Assembly: GCF_016921115.1 (NCBI RefSeq) | Contig: NZ_JAFFZS010000007.1 | Span: forward strand, 1 to 64,000 | Length of the DNA stretch: 64,000 nt | Origin: Streptomyces actuosus | Lineage (GTDB): Bacteria; Actinomycetota; Actinomycetes; Streptomycetales; Streptomycetaceae | Direction of reading: 5' to 3' | Translations under genes and position numbers: made by a program | The notes under the pieces: model-generated | Databases searched by the model: none | What the model was told of the DNA's origin: nothing | Seen by the model: only the letters and a program-made list of their open reading frames with translations | Part shown: positions 33,158-42,594 of the stretch, piece after piece | Numbering within the stretch: position 1 is the stretch's first letter | Layout of the letters: each line of letters opens with the position of its first letter

Positions 33158-33583
33158 GTGACCACCGCCATCGACCCGGAGGAAGTACGCAAGGAGCTGG
33201 AAGCCAAGCTCCTTCTCGACACGGTGAGGGTTACCCGGCCTACCGGCACGCCGGCACTCGACCCCGCCACGGGGCTCCTCGGCGAGGTGCCTGCCGACCT
33301 GGTCTACGAGGGTCCGGGGGCCATGCTGTCCGGGCACGGCCAGGTGACCGCCGAGGGGATCGTCGGCAAGCAGTGGCTTGACGACACGGTCTCCTGGTAC
33401 CGGTTGCTGACACCGCTCAGTGCGCCTGTGCCAGCCCGGTATGACCGGGTCGAGGTCACGGTCGCGCACTCGGGCAGCGCGGCAACAGGCGGTCGGGTCT
33501 GGCAGGTCCTCGACCCGGCCGAAGCGTCGACCGTGGAACTGGTGCGCGTGACGCGGCTGGACGAGATCACGCCGCCGTCGTGA
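33158..33583 (+). CDS. Phage head-tail connector protein, DUF6093 family (copy 2)
   Basis: This 141-residue protein is a clear paralogue of its upstream neighbour: both share VYEGPGAM/IYEGPGAI, YRLLTPLSAPV, and the order of the beta-rich C-terminus. GTG 33158 lies directly after the previous stop codon. It probably forms part of the connector or stopper ring between portal and tail. Why two copies are kept is not clear; one may have become a tail component. Confidence 0.7.
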   Translation: MTTAIDPEEVRKELEAKLLLDTVRVTRPTGTPALDPATGLLGEVPADLVYEGPGAMLSGHGQVTAEGIVGKQWLDDTVSWYRLLTPLSAPVPARYDRVEVTVAHSGSAATGGRVWQVLDPAEASTVELVRVTRLDEITPPS

Positions 33584-33623
33584 GGCGAATAGGAGTGTCC
33601 GAGAACCGTCCTACGCTCGACCT

Positions 33624-34028
33624 ATGGAGATCACGGACACTCCGGCCGCCGCGCTTCAGCAGGTCAGCGTCACGGCGGACGGCAGCAAGGCTTCGATACT
33701 CATAGACGGAACCGACTACTCCCGCGTCGTATCCGGCTACACGATTCACCAACAGGCAGGCAAAGCGGCTGACTTGGTAATCCAGTTCGCGCAGGGCAGG
33801 ACCAGCCCCGACTTCGACGGACACGCGAGGGTCGCCGTAGGGGTCCCGTACGAACCGGGACCGGCAGCCGCCCACTTTCTCTCAGCCATCGACGCAGGGC
33901 TGCTGGAGAAGGCGGCGCTCGCCCGCCCGGACATGGACGGCGGCCCGCACGGCTTCACCAAGGCCGTCCTGGCACAGCTCCAGCAGTGGGCGCGGGGGGA
34001 GTTCGACCAAGCCCAGGAGACGAGCTGA
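33624..34028 (+). CDS. Phage connector/tail protein, unknown
   Basis: The 134-residue product (MEITDTPAAALQQVSVTADG) has a beta-rich first half including ASILIDGTDYSRVVSGYTI and a helical end. It starts at ATG 33624 and overlaps the next gene by one base (TGATG). Its place between DUF6093 connector genes and an HK97 gp10-like gene suggests a stopper or tail-completion protein; no decisive motif is present. Confidence 0.6.
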   Translation: MEITDTPAAALQQVSVTADGSKASILIDGTDYSRVVSGYTIHQQAGKAADLVIQFAQGRTSPDFDGHARVAVGVPYEPGPAAAHFLSAIDAGLLEKAALARPDMDGGPHGFTKAVLAQLQQWARGEFDQAQETS

Positions 34029-34459
34029 TGGCATCCCCACGCAACCCGCACCCGAACGCTCACCCTTCGGCGGGCGCCTACAGCAACGCACCGCAGATCG
34101 CGGCGCTGTTGAACGCCCGGGCCGCCGCCGCACTCCCGGCGGTGTCCAGCGTCGTGCAGCACTACGCGATGCTGCTCGAAACAGCCATCAAGGCCAACGC
34201 GAGCGGTCGGCCAGGACCGAACGCGCCGACGGGTGACTACCGTCGCTCATGGACCCATGAGTTCAGCACGAGCGGCCTGAACGTTGAGGCGATCGTCGGC
34301 ACCAACAAGCCCCAGAGCAGGCGCCTGGAGTACGGCTTCGTCGGGGCCGACAGCCTGGGGCGGATCTACAACCAACCGCCCTACCCGCACGTGGGGCCGG
34401 CCGTCGAGCAGATCCGTCCCGCCTTCCTGGCAGCAATCGGAGCGGCGGTGGGCGACTAA
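34028..34459 (+). CDS. HK97 gp10-like phage protein (tail completion)
   Basis: The 143-residue protein contains VVQHYAMLLETAIKANAS followed by GDYRRSWTHEF and LEYGFVGADSLG, patterns shared with HK97 gp10-like tail-completion/connector proteins. One-base overlaps at both ends tie it to its neighbours in one operon. Confidence 0.7.
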   Translation: MASPRNPHPNAHPSAGAYSNAPQIAALLNARAAAALPAVSSVVQHYAMLLETAIKANASGRPGPNAPTGDYRRSWTHEFSTSGLNVEAIVGTNKPQSRRLEYGFVGADSLGRIYNQPPYPHVGPAVEQIRPAFLAAIGAAVGD

Positions 34460-34890
34460 TGGCCGTGTCCGGGCGAGTGCTCAGTCTCGCGGTCCAAGCG
34501 ATGCTCGCCAGCGCCACGGGCCGGTCCTGCGGGTACGGGACGGCTCCCACTTCCAGCAGTCTGCCCACCGGCGCGGCCACTCCCTACAGCGTGCTCTACC
34601 CCGTCGGCTCGACCAGCGACGGACCACCCTTCGGAGACGCCAGCGCGGACGCTCGAATCGTCTACCAGGTCACGTCAGTTGCCACCACCGCCGAGCAGGC
34701 GGAGTGGATGGCAGACAAGGTCCGCGCTGGCATGCTGGCCCGGACCGCGCTCGGCTACACCTACCCGATCACGGCCGCAGGCTACGTGGTCATGTCCCGT
34801 GAGCTGGACAAAGAGGAAGGCGTGACTGTCGCCAGCGGCGTATACAGTTACGTTCAGCGGTTCGCGATCGAGGTCACCACCCTCGGCTAA
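34459..34890 (+). CDS. Tail terminator-type phage protein
   Basis: The 143-residue protein has SVLYPVGSTSDGPPFGD and a C-terminal part in which VYQVTSVATTAEQAEWMADK precedes MLARTALGYTYPI, typical of gpU-like tail terminator proteins that cap the growing tail tube. It sits directly before the tail tube gene, the expected place. Confidence 0.7.
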   Translation: MAVSGRVLSLAVQAMLASATGRSCGYGTAPTSSSLPTGAATPYSVLYPVGSTSDGPPFGDASADARIVYQVTSVATTAEQAEWMADKVRAGMLARTALGYTYPITAAGYVVMSRELDKEEGVTVASGVYSYVQRFAIEVTTLG

Positions 34891-35022
34891 CCGCCGCACC
34901 TCACCGCGGAGGCCCATCGCGGACGCCCGACCACTCGGTACGGGCCGACTCCCAGCTTGATCTGTTGGGGACGGGCCTGCCGTATTCCGGGGCCGTCAGC
35001 GTCCCCGGAGAGTGAGAGTCGC

Positions 35023-35517
35023 GTGGCAACCACGCAGCAGCGTTTCATGCGCCGAGGCACCACCCTCTTCTACTTCCTGCAGAAGATCGCCTCCGACGGC
35101 AACATCCCCACCCGCGCCGAACTCGGCCCCCCCAACGCCACCAACCTGTCGGACACCATCTCCGACGTCGAAGGCTGGTCGCTGGAGAACACCCCGATCG
35201 ACACCCCGGACATGGGGTCGACGTTCGCCACCACGATCCCGGGCGAGGACAAGGCGGACAACAGCTCGCTGACGTTTTACGAGGACAAGGTCAGCGACGA
35301 GATCGAGACCCTGCTGTCCAAGGGCGTCATCGGGTACATCGCCATCCTGCGCAAGGGCGACGTGCCGCAGTCCAAGTCGCTCGACGTGTTCCCCATCCGT
35401 GTCGGAAGCCGCAGCCCTTCCTACAGCACCGCGTCGGAACCGGCGAAGTTCAAGGTCACCTTCGGCATCACCGACGAGCCCACCCTCGACGCCGCCGTGC
35501 CGGCGAAGACCGTCTGA
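35023..35517 (+). CDS. Major tail (tube) protein
   Basis: The 164-residue protein has a beta-rich composition and lies between the tail terminator and the tail chaperones, the usual locus of the tube protein. It includes LFYFLQKIASDG and a C-terminal beta strand set ending in AKFKVTFGITDEPTLD. GTG 35023 follows GAGAG sequences. The frame can be extended to 34957, but that lacks a ribosome site. Hexamers of it would form the tail tube around the tape measure. Confidence 0.78.
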   Translation: MATTQQRFMRRGTTLFYFLQKIASDGNIPTRAELGPPNATNLSDTISDVEGWSLENTPIDTPDMGSTFATTIPGEDKADNSSLTFYEDKVSDEIETLLSKGVIGYIAILRKGDVPQSKSLDVFPIRVGSRSPSYSTASEPAKFKVTFGITDEPTLDAAVPAKTV

Positions 35518-35531
35518 GCCGGGGCTGCCGC

Positions 35532-36143
35532 ATGACCACCAGAGCGATATCCGAACCCCCGGCCGCCGCCGTCGCCCGCGATGCCCACTGGTCGGCGAAG
35601 ATGGCGCGGCTCAAGGCGCGCAAGCTCCCCGAGCGCAGTCTGCGGCTGTGCGACGACGACGAGGCGAAGAAGAACGCCACCGATGCCGCCCTGGAGCTGG
35701 CCAAGGCGCGCACAGTCGCCCGCGGGCAGTCCATCGAGCAGGGCGTCTCGGAAGCCGACCGCGAGGAATGGACGGTCAGCCAGCCGGAAGTCGTCGCCGC
35801 GCAACTGCGACTGGACGCCGCCGAACAGGTCCTGGAGGACGCGACGGTCGTCCTGACCTTCCGAGCCCTTCCGCGTCCTGCCTGGGAACAGCTCCTGCGC
35901 GATCATCCGCCGACGGAGGCCCAGGCCGATCAGGGCATGGAGTACAACGTCGAGACCTATCCGGCAGCTCTCATCGCCGCGTGCCACATCGAGCGGGACG
36001 AGTCCGGTGACGAGGTTTCCGGAATGAGCGAGCAGGAAGCGCAGGAACTCCTCGACGCGTGGCCTGACTCCGAGGCCAAGGCGCTGTTCACCTGTGCGCT
36101 GCTGGTCAACCAGACGCTGAGGGCGGACCTGGGAAAAGGCTGA
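35532..36143 (+). CDS. Tail assembly chaperone G (short form)
   Basis: The 203-residue helical, acidic protein stands between tube protein and tape measure, as gpG does in lambda. Its last codons read CTG GGA AAA GGC TGA, where GGGAAAA (36131-36137) is a slippery heptamer in the correct register. Most ribosomes stop here; a fraction slip back one base and continue into the second frame. Confidence 0.85.
   Translation: MTTRAISEPPAAAVARDAHWSAKMARLKARKLPERSLRLCDDDEAKKNATDAALELAKARTVARGQSIEQGVSEADREEWTVSQPEVVAAQLRLDAAEQVLEDATVVLTFRALPRPAWEQLLRDHPPTEAQADQGMEYNVETYPAALIAACHIERDESGDEVSGMSEQEAQELLDAWPDSEAKALFTCALLVNQTLRADLGKG
36131..36137 (+). promoter_or_regulatory. -1 programmed ribosomal frameshift site
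   Basis: The sequence G-GGA-AAA is in X-XXY-YYZ register with the G frame (GGA at 36132-36134, AAA at 36135-36137). After a -1 slip, codons AGG CTG ACC TCC continue without a stop into the frame that includes ATG 36170 and ends at 36475. Confidence 0.85.
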
Positions 36144-36475
36144 CCTCCGACCCGGGCTTTCGCGCAGAGATGGAGGTCTGCGCCTCGTACGGCATCCCTC
36201 ACTCGCAGTTCACCGGAGCGGGAGACGGGCGGTGGTCGGCGCTCGACCGTGCGAAGGCCATCGCCTACCTCGGCTTCTCGCGAACGGTGTGCGAGTCGTG
36301 CGGGACCAGGCCGGAGGAGTGGGACGAGCAAGCGGGTGGCGACCGCTTCGCGTACGTCACTGAGACACACCGGTGCGTCGGCTGCGAGCTGATCGCCATG
36401 GAGCAGGAACAGGTCCCGGAGGGTCCGGAGGGGCGTGGGGTGAAGGTCGGGCTTCGGCCCAGAAAGAAGGCTTAG
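36137..36475 (+). CDS. Tail assembly chaperone T extension (frameshift product GT)
   Basis: Translated only as the C-terminal part of the fused GT protein (about 314 residues in total, of which 112 come from this frame). The stretch contains MEVCASYGIPHSQFTGAG, then four cysteines arranged as CESC and CVGC-like pairs (TVCESCGTRPEE, HRCVGCELIA), which could bind a metal. In lambda-like phages G and GT coat the tape measure protein and recruit tube subunits. The gene ends two bases before the tape measure start. Confidence 0.82.
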   Translation, partial: RLTSDPGFRAEMEVCASYGIPHSQFTGAGDGRWSALDRAKAIAYLGFSRTVCESCGTRPEEWDEQAGGDRFAYVTETHRCVGCELIAMEQEQVPEGPEGRGVKVGLRPRKKA

Positions 36476-36478
36476 CCG

Positions 36479-39400
36479 GTGGCTGGGGCCTACACCCTCT
36501 ACGTCCAGGTCCAGGCCGGCGTGACCGGCCTGGTGGGAGGTCTGCGGACAGCGGCGGGCCAGGTCACCGCGTTCGGCGGCCAGGTCCGCCGCCTCGACGG
36601 CGACCTCAACGCGCTCGCGGCGCGATCGGACCGGACCCGCCGGGCGATGGCCACCGGGTTCACCGTGATGGGCGTCGCCCTCGGCGGCGCGTTCGTCATG
36701 GGCGTGCGCAGCGCCATCGAGCTTGAGAAGCACATGGCGAACGTCATGACGATCTCGAAGGAGATCAACAGCACCAACATCAGCCACTTCACGGACCAGA
36801 TCGTCGAGCTGAGCACCCAGCTACCGCAGTCCGCCGACCAGCTTGCCGAGGGCCTGTACCAGGTCGTCTCGACCGGCTTCGACGGCGCCGACGCGATGAC
36901 GATCCTCCGGGTGGCCGCCCGCGGTGCCGCCGCCGGTCTCACGACGACCGAGACGTCCGCCCGAGCCCTGCTCGGCGTCCTCAAGGCGTACGGGATGGAC
37001 GCCTCACAGGCCAGCGACGTCATGGACGTCATGTTCCAGACCGTCAACTACGGCGTCGTGTCGTTCGACGAGCTGGCGCAGCAGCTCGGCGACGTCGTCC
37101 CGATGGCCGCCGCAGCGGGCGTGAAGTTCGAGGACATCAGCTCGGCGCTCGCAGCCGTCACGCTCTCGGGCATCCCGGCCGCCGAGGGTGTCACGGCGCT
37201 CAACATGCTGCTGACGCGCATGATGAAGCCCACCCAAGAGCTGTCCAACATGATCAAGGGCTTCGGCTACGAGTCGGCCGCCGCCGCCCTCCAGCAGGAC
37301 GGCCTGTACGTCGTCATGCAGAAGGTGCGCAACGCCACCGGCGGCAGCGCCGACCAGTTGGTTCCCCTGCTGCGCGACATCCGGGCGGTCCGCGCCGCCC
37401 TGGCCCTGTCGGCCGCCGACGGCGAGAACTACGCCGCGACGTACCAGGGCATCAGCCAGGAGGTCGAGCGCGCCGGCGCGACGCAGAAGGCGTACGCGAT
37501 CCAGATGGACACCACTGCGGGCCAGTGGAGTCTGTTCCAGAACCAGGCCCAGGCCCTCGGCATCGACATGGCGCGCGTGCTGCTGCCCGCCCTGCAAGGG
37601 GTCGGGGAGTACCTGAACGTGCTGGCCGGGGCCATCAACGATCTGCCGGGTCCGGTGAAGTCGGTCATGGGCGTCGTGCTGGCGCTCTCGGCCGCGGCAC
37701 TGCTCGCCAAGGCTGCCTTCCTGCGGTTCGGTGCCCAGCTCACCGTGTTCCGGACCGAACTCGCGGCGGCCCGCGCGGGAGGCTCCGCCCTCCCCGCCGT
37801 CCTCAGTGGAGCGGGCATCGCGGTGGCTGGCCTGACGGCGCTGATGACGATCGGTATCGGCGTATACGCCGCCTACTCCGCCAGCAAGCAGAAGGCCAAG
37901 GCCGCGACCGAGGAGCTGGTCGACGCCCTCCGCAAGGAGCGGGAGGAGGGCGAGCAGGGGGCCGGACTGCGGACCCTGACGGAACAGCTCACGAACAGCG
38001 ACGACGTCAAGAAGCTGAAGGACGCCGGGATCGACGTCGCGACCGCCATCGACGCGATCACCTCCGGCGGCGCGAAGCTCAAGAAGCTCAAGGACGAGCT
38101 GGACTTGCAGAAGGCGTCGACCTGGAAGATCGGCTCGTATGCGCCGGAGCCGGAGTGGGACGCCGCCAAGAAGGTCTTGGACAAGCAGCACAAGATCTGG
38201 AGCAACGCGGTCAAGCAGGAGAGCCAGCTTGCCGCGAACATGGCGATCGTCAACAACAAGATCAAGAACAACCGGCGCGAGATGCTCGGAGCCTGGGACC
38301 TCACGCAGTCCCTGCCGACGGACAAGAACGGGGCGCCGCAGTTCACCGATCAGATGGAGGCGATGGCCAAGTCTCTCGGCTCGATCGTTGATCCGGCGAA
38401 GGCGTGGAAGGCCGCTCAGGACAAGGTGGCCGAGGCGAACCGCAAAGCGGGCCGGTCGGCCGATGCGTCGAAGGCATCCCTGTCGGACTACGTCGCGGAG
38501 CTGCGTAAGCAGCTCAAGGCGCAGCGCGAGTTCCAGAAGAACCTGGGCGAGCTGGCCGCCGCTGGTCGCCTCGACCTGGCGGACCACTTTTCCGACCTCG
38601 GCCCTGACTCCGCGCCGATCCTCGACGAGCTGGTCAACCAGCTCAAGAAGGGCAAGGGCAAGGTCGCCGACGAGCTGGAATCGATCATCCAGGAGTCGTC
38701 CGCCCGCTCGACCCCCGCTTTCCGCGCTGGCCTGGAGCAGTTGCCCGCGATTTCGGCGAAGTACGGCAAGAAAGTAGCCGAAGCCTGGGCGGACGCGGCA
38801 GCCACCAACGACCCCAGCAAGCTCGCCCGCGTCATGCAGGACATGACCGTGGCCGACATGGAGAAGGCTGCGAAGAAGCTGCCCAAGGCAGCAGCCGCAC
38901 AGCTCCAACAGGGCATGGGGCTCCTGGCGGATGTATCGGCCAAGTTCGGCAAGGAGGCGTCCACTTCGCTGGCGCAGTCCTTCCTCAAGGGCGATATCAC
39001 GGAGATCCGCTCGCAGCTCAACGCCCTGTACGGCGCGGACCTGCCGATCAAGGCACCCGACCTGACGGGGGTCGTAGGAGCCTTCAAGGCGGCCGGGGTC
39101 CAGTCGAACTCCGAGTGGTCCGGGATGCTCAGCCTCATCGTCGCCGTGGCCCAGCAGAAGGGAACGGCAGCAGCTTCGGCCCTGACCACCGCGCTCCTCT
39201 CGGGTGACATGGCGGCGGTGCAGACCCAGCTCGACGGCATCGGCGCGTCCGTGGGACGCATCCCCGGGACCAAGACCATCACCGTCACCGTCAACAAGCC
39301 CGCCGCGGTGACCATCCCGTTCTTCGCCAAGGTGCAGCCCAGCTCGTGGGACAGGGACGGCAACGGCGTCCCCGACTCGATCCAGGCGCCGAAGAAGCAG

Positions 39401-40750
39401 GCGAACGGCGGTCTGATCGACTTCTACGCTGACGGTGGCGTGCGCTCCCGCCGCGAGGAGCACACGGCCCAGATCGCCCCGGCCGGCGCGTGGCGGGTTT
39501 GGGCTGAGCCGGAGACACAGGGGGAGGCATACATCCCGCTGGCCGGAGCCAAGCGGGCCCGATCCAAGCGGATCTTGGATGAGGTAGCCCGCCGCTTCGG
39601 GGGAGAGGTCAGCTACCACGCCGACGGGGGCCTGTCGGGCTTCACCTACCAGCCGCAGACGCTGTACTCCCTCTCCGGAATCGCCAGCGATTCGCAGGAC
39701 AAGAAGGGGAACTTCAGCCTCGCCCTGTTCGCGAAGAAGCTGCACTCCTCGGTGGCGACGGCCAAGCGGTGGCGACACGACCTCGACACGGTTGCGCGCC
39801 GCGCCGGCCAGGACGTGGCCGACGCTCTGGCGGAGATGGGTGAGGAGGGAGTTTCGCTCACCCGCAAGATGGCGACCGGCAGCTCACGCTACGTCAAGTC
39901 GATGGCAAAGGACCTGCGGGAACTGGCCGAAGCTTCCAAGGCGAGCCTCGGCGAGTACACCGGGCAGCTACGGCAGGCGGTGAAAGACCAGACCGGCTTC
40001 GAGAAGAACTTGGCGAAGCTCGCGGCCAGCGGCTTCGGCGACTTGGCCAAGCGCCTGGCCGAACAGGGAGACCAGGACGCGGCCGACCTCGCCGCCCAGG
40101 CCGTGAAGGACAAGAAGAAGGCGAAGGCGGCGAACGACGCCGCCCGCAGCGCCGACAAGACCGTGCCCAGCGACGATCTGCCGGACCTGGTCGCGATCAT
40201 CAGCGCGGTCAAGAGCAAGACGACCGGCCTGCACGCGGTGGCCGACGCCACCGGGCTCGACGAGGACCACATCATCGAGATCGCCAACCTGGGCCTCTCC
40301 CGCCTCAAGAGCGCGCTGGGATCGAAGGGCGCCAAGTTCTTCTCCGACCTGAGCCGCGCGAACAAGGGCTTGTCGTACGCGAACGGCGGCATTCTCACGC
40401 CCGGTCTCTACGCCACCTCCGGCGGCCTGATCAAGTTCGCCGAACCGAGCACCGGGGGCGAGGCGTTCATCCCGCTCGGCGCCGCCAAGCGCAGCAGCGC
40501 CCTGTCCGTCCTGAACGACGTCGCCACGCGCTTCGGGATGCGCCTGGCCAGCGGCGCCGCCCCACCTGCCATGCGGCTCGTCGATGCCCGGCCGCCGACC
40601 GCCATCAAGGTCACCGTCGTCCAGCAGCAGCCGAAGGCCCTCGTGGAGAACATGCCGATCACCGTCCAAGGCCGCGACAGCTCGCCGCAGGAGCTGTCCG
40701 GGGAGATCATGCGCCGTCTGCGGAACGCCCAGCGCGGGGGGCGGATCTGA
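36479..40750 (+). CDS. Tail tape measure protein
   Basis: This is the largest phage gene, with 1423 codons. The N-terminal third matches the TP901-type tape measure domain (ELEKHMANVMTISKEINST, LSTQLPQSADQLAEGLYQVV). Hydrophobic segments follow around residues 395-420 and 440-465, then a long helical centre. Two related modules are repeated: SLSDYVAELRKQLKAQREF and SLGEYTGQLRQAVKDQTGF, and later GEAYIPLAGAKR and GEAFIPLGAAKR. The protein sets tail length and forms part of the injection channel. GTG 36479 follows AAGAAGG. Confidence 0.95.
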   Translation: MAGAYTLYVQVQAGVTGLVGGLRTAAGQVTAFGGQVRRLDGDLNALAARSDRTRRAMATGFTVMGVALGGAFVMGVRSAIELEKHMANVMTISKEINSTNISHFTDQIVELSTQLPQSADQLAEGLYQVVSTGFDGADAMTILRVAARGAAAGLTTTETSARALLGVLKAYGMDASQASDVMDVMFQTVNYGVVSFDELAQQLGDVVPMAAAAGVKFEDISSALAAVTLSGIPAAEGVTALNMLLTRMMKPTQELSNMIKGFGYESAAAALQQDGLYVVMQKVRNATGGSADQLVPLLRDIRAVRAALALSAADGENYAATYQGISQEVERAGATQKAYAIQMDTTAGQWSLFQNQAQALGIDMARVLLPALQGVGEYLNVLAGAINDLPGPVKSVMGVVLALSAAALLAKAAFLRFGAQLTVFRTELAAARAGGSALPAVLSGAGIAVAGLTALMTIGIGVYAAYSASKQKAKAATEELVDALRKEREEGEQGAGLRTLTEQLTNSDDVKKLKDAGIDVATAIDAITSGGAKLKKLKDELDLQKASTWKIGSYAPEPEWDAAKKVLDKQHKIWSNAVKQESQLAANMAIVNNKIKNNRREMLGAWDLTQSLPTDKNGAPQFTDQMEAMAKSLGSIVDPAKAWKAAQDKVAEANRKAGRSADASKASLSDYVAELRKQLKAQREFQKNLGELAAAGRLDLADHFSDLGPDSAPILDELVNQLKKGKGKVADELESIIQESSARSTPAFRAGLEQLPAISAKYGKKVAEAWADAAATNDPSKLARVMQDMTVADMEKAAKKLPKAAAAQLQQGMGLLADVSAKFGKEASTSLAQSFLKGDITEIRSQLNALYGADLPIKAPDLTGVVGAFKAAGVQSNSEWSGMLSLIVAVAQQKGTAAASALTTALLSGDMAAVQTQLDGIGASVGRIPGTKTITVTVNKPAAVTIPFFAKVQPSSWDRDGNGVPDSIQAPKKQANGGLIDFYADGGVRSRREEHTAQIAPAGAWRVWAEPETQGEAYIPLAGAKRARSKRILDEVARRFGGEVSYHADGGLSGFTYQPQTLYSLSGIASDSQDKKGNFSLALFAKKLHSSVATAKRWRHDLDTVARRAGQDVADALAEMGEEGVSLTRKMATGSSRYVKSMAKDLRELAEASKASLGEYTGQLRQAVKDQTGFEKNLAKLAASGFGDLAKRLAEQGDQDAADLAAQAVKDKKKAKAANDAARSADKTVPSDDLPDLVAIISAVKSKTTGLHAVADATGLDEDHIIEIANLGLSRLKSALGSKGAKFFSDLSRANKGLSYANGGILTPGLYATSGGLIKFAEPSTGGEAFIPLGAAKRSSALSVLNDVATRFGMRLASGAAPPAMRLVDARPPTAIKVTVVQQQPKALVENMPITVQGRDSSPQELSGEIMRRLRNAQRGGRI

Positions 40751-41646
40751 TGCTCTCCCTCAGCGAATGGCAGATCGACTTCGGCGGGGTCCTCATCGGC
40801 CACAAGACGGCCGTGTCCATCTCCGACGTCGAAGGACTCGGGGCTGCCGAGCTGCGCACACAGGACGTGCTGAACCCCGCCGACGACGGCGCGTTTCCCG
40901 GAGTCGATCTCTACGCGCCGCGCACGGTGCGCATCGAAGCGGGAATCCGGACCGCGGGCGATCCGGCCGCTGCCCTGGACAAGCTCGCCGAGATAGAGGC
41001 TGTCGCCGCGAACGCGGCGATCCGTCGCACCGCGGGCGCGCTCGCACAGCTACGACTGCGCTGGCCCGGACGCGGCACCAGGGTCCTCTTCGGCCGCATC
41101 CGACGCGCCGAGGCGGTCTCGACCGCGCAGGCCATCCACGGCTGGATACCCCTGGACCTGGAGTTCACCGCCCTCGACCCTCGTCTGCACGATGACGAGA
41201 TATCCAGCGTCACTCTGCCCCTGGACATCTCCAACAGCTCCGAGGGCTTCACGGCACCGCTCGTCGCCCCCATCACCACCGGCATCGCCACCCCGGAGAC
41301 CAGACCGGGCTGGGTGATCAACGACGGCAACACCGGCGCGTGGCCGACCATCCGGATCACCGGGCCGGTGGCCAACCCCCGCATCCTGCACGTCGACTCC
41401 GGGCGCGTCCTGGACCTCGACATCACTCTCGGGGTCGGCGAGCGCATCGACATCGAGACCCGGCCCGGCACTCGGTGGGTCCTGCGCAACGGCAGCGGGA
41501 ACGCCGCCTCGGCGCTGTCCGGCGCATCACGCCTGGACCTCTTCCAGATCCCGCCGGGCCGCAGCGAGATCCGCTGGACGGCCGCCGACTACACCAACAC
41601 CACCCGCCTGACCGTCTCGTGGCGGTCGGCGTGGACCGCCCTGTAA
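40750..41646 (+). CDS. Distal tail protein (Dit-like)
   Basis: The 298-residue protein begins SLSEWQIDFGGVLIGHKTAV, continues with VEGLGAAELRTQD, and carries a C-terminal galectin-like beta part including WPTIRITGPVANPRILHV, which is the typical Dit organisation (hub of the tail tip). It overlaps the tape measure gene by one base (TGATG). Confidence 0.8.
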   Translation: MLSLSEWQIDFGGVLIGHKTAVSISDVEGLGAAELRTQDVLNPADDGAFPGVDLYAPRTVRIEAGIRTAGDPAAALDKLAEIEAVAANAAIRRTAGALAQLRLRWPGRGTRVLFGRIRRAEAVSTAQAIHGWIPLDLEFTALDPRLHDDEISSVTLPLDISNSSEGFTAPLVAPITTGIATPETRPGWVINDGNTGAWPTIRITGPVANPRILHVDSGRVLDLDITLGVGERIDIETRPGTRWVLRNGSGNAASALSGASRLDLFQIPPGRSEIRWTAADYTNTTRLTVSWRSAWTAL

Positions 41647-41662
41647 GAAGGAGGACCCTGCT

Positions 41663-42592
41663 GTGACGCTCGTCCAGCCGCCCATGCTCACCCACGGCGG
41701 CACGCACCCCGCCCGCGCCTTCCGGATGATGGTCAGAGACCTCGCCCGCGGCAACCAGGGCGTGACCGAGGCCAACGACCTCAAGGTCCGGCAGCTCTCC
41801 ACGCCCGGCGCCGGCGTACGAGTCGGAGACGGTTCCTCCGTCATACGCGGTGCTGCATGGGGGCAGGGGTCGTACACGCAGTACAACGTGGGTGACGCCA
41901 TCGTGCCGGTAGCGCCCACCGGTGCCTCCGGCCGATCCGACCTGCTGGTCCAGCGCATCGAGGACCCCGAGTACGAGGGAAACCGCGACCCGGCCAAAGA
42001 CGACATCGGCTACTTCCAGGTGATCCCCAACGTGTCGGCCACCGCCACGGCGGTGCCGGCGGGGATGACGGCCATTCCCCTGGCTCGCCTCGACATCCCG
42101 TCGAACACCGCGACCATCACCGACGCGATGATCAAGGACCTGCGGAAGATCGCCAACCCGCGGCGGGAACGCCGCCTCTACACGTCCTTCCCGGGAAGCC
42201 TGTCCACCCTCGTCTACCAGGACAACAAGTGGCACACGTGGCCCGCCGCCGCGCGCTGGACCATCCCGGTGCCGGACTGGGCCGTGAACCTCAAGGCCGT
42301 CACGACCTTCGCGGGCCTGCGCATGTCCGACGCGGACGTCTTCGCTTCCATGCAGCAGGTCATCGGCACCGTGCAGGGCCAGAACACGGTCATCGACGAC
42401 GACCAGGGCAAGAACGTCCGGCGGTCCACCATCGTCCTGGCCGACAACATCGGCATCACGGCGGCCATGCGCGGCACCAACCAAACGCTGTACGTGCAGA
42501 CCTACATGTCCAAGAGCGAGACCGGCAACCTCGGCGTGGACGGCTCCACCTCAATCGTCTGTGACGTGGAGTTCAACGAGGGCGTCATCTGA
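41663..42592 (+). CDS. Minor tail/baseplate protein
   Basis: The 309-residue protein lies between the distal tail protein and another tip protein. It has a long N-terminal region (RMMVRDLARGNQGV, VGDGSSVIRGAAWGQGSYTQYNVG) and a C-terminal beta-rich head (IVLADNIGITAAMRGTNQTL). Such proteins form the upper baseplate or receptor-binding region in actinophages. GTG 41663 follows GGAGGAC. Exact role is inferred from position. Confidence 0.65.
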   Translation: MTLVQPPMLTHGGTHPARAFRMMVRDLARGNQGVTEANDLKVRQLSTPGAGVRVGDGSSVIRGAAWGQGSYTQYNVGDAIVPVAPTGASGRSDLLVQRIEDPEYEGNRDPAKDDIGYFQVIPNVSATATAVPAGMTAIPLARLDIPSNTATITDAMIKDLRKIANPRRERRLYTSFPGSLSTLVYQDNKWHTWPAAARWTIPVPDWAVNLKAVTTFAGLRMSDADVFASMQQVIGTVQGQNTVIDDDQGKNVRRSTIVLADNIGITAAMRGTNQTLYVQTYMSKSETGNLGVDGSTSIVCDVEFNEGVI

Positions 42593-42594
42593 CG

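Noticed and set aside
37004..39778. A 924-codon antisense frame over the tape measure gene
   Set aside because: It mirrors the codon bias of the sense gene and has no motif, ribosome site or context.
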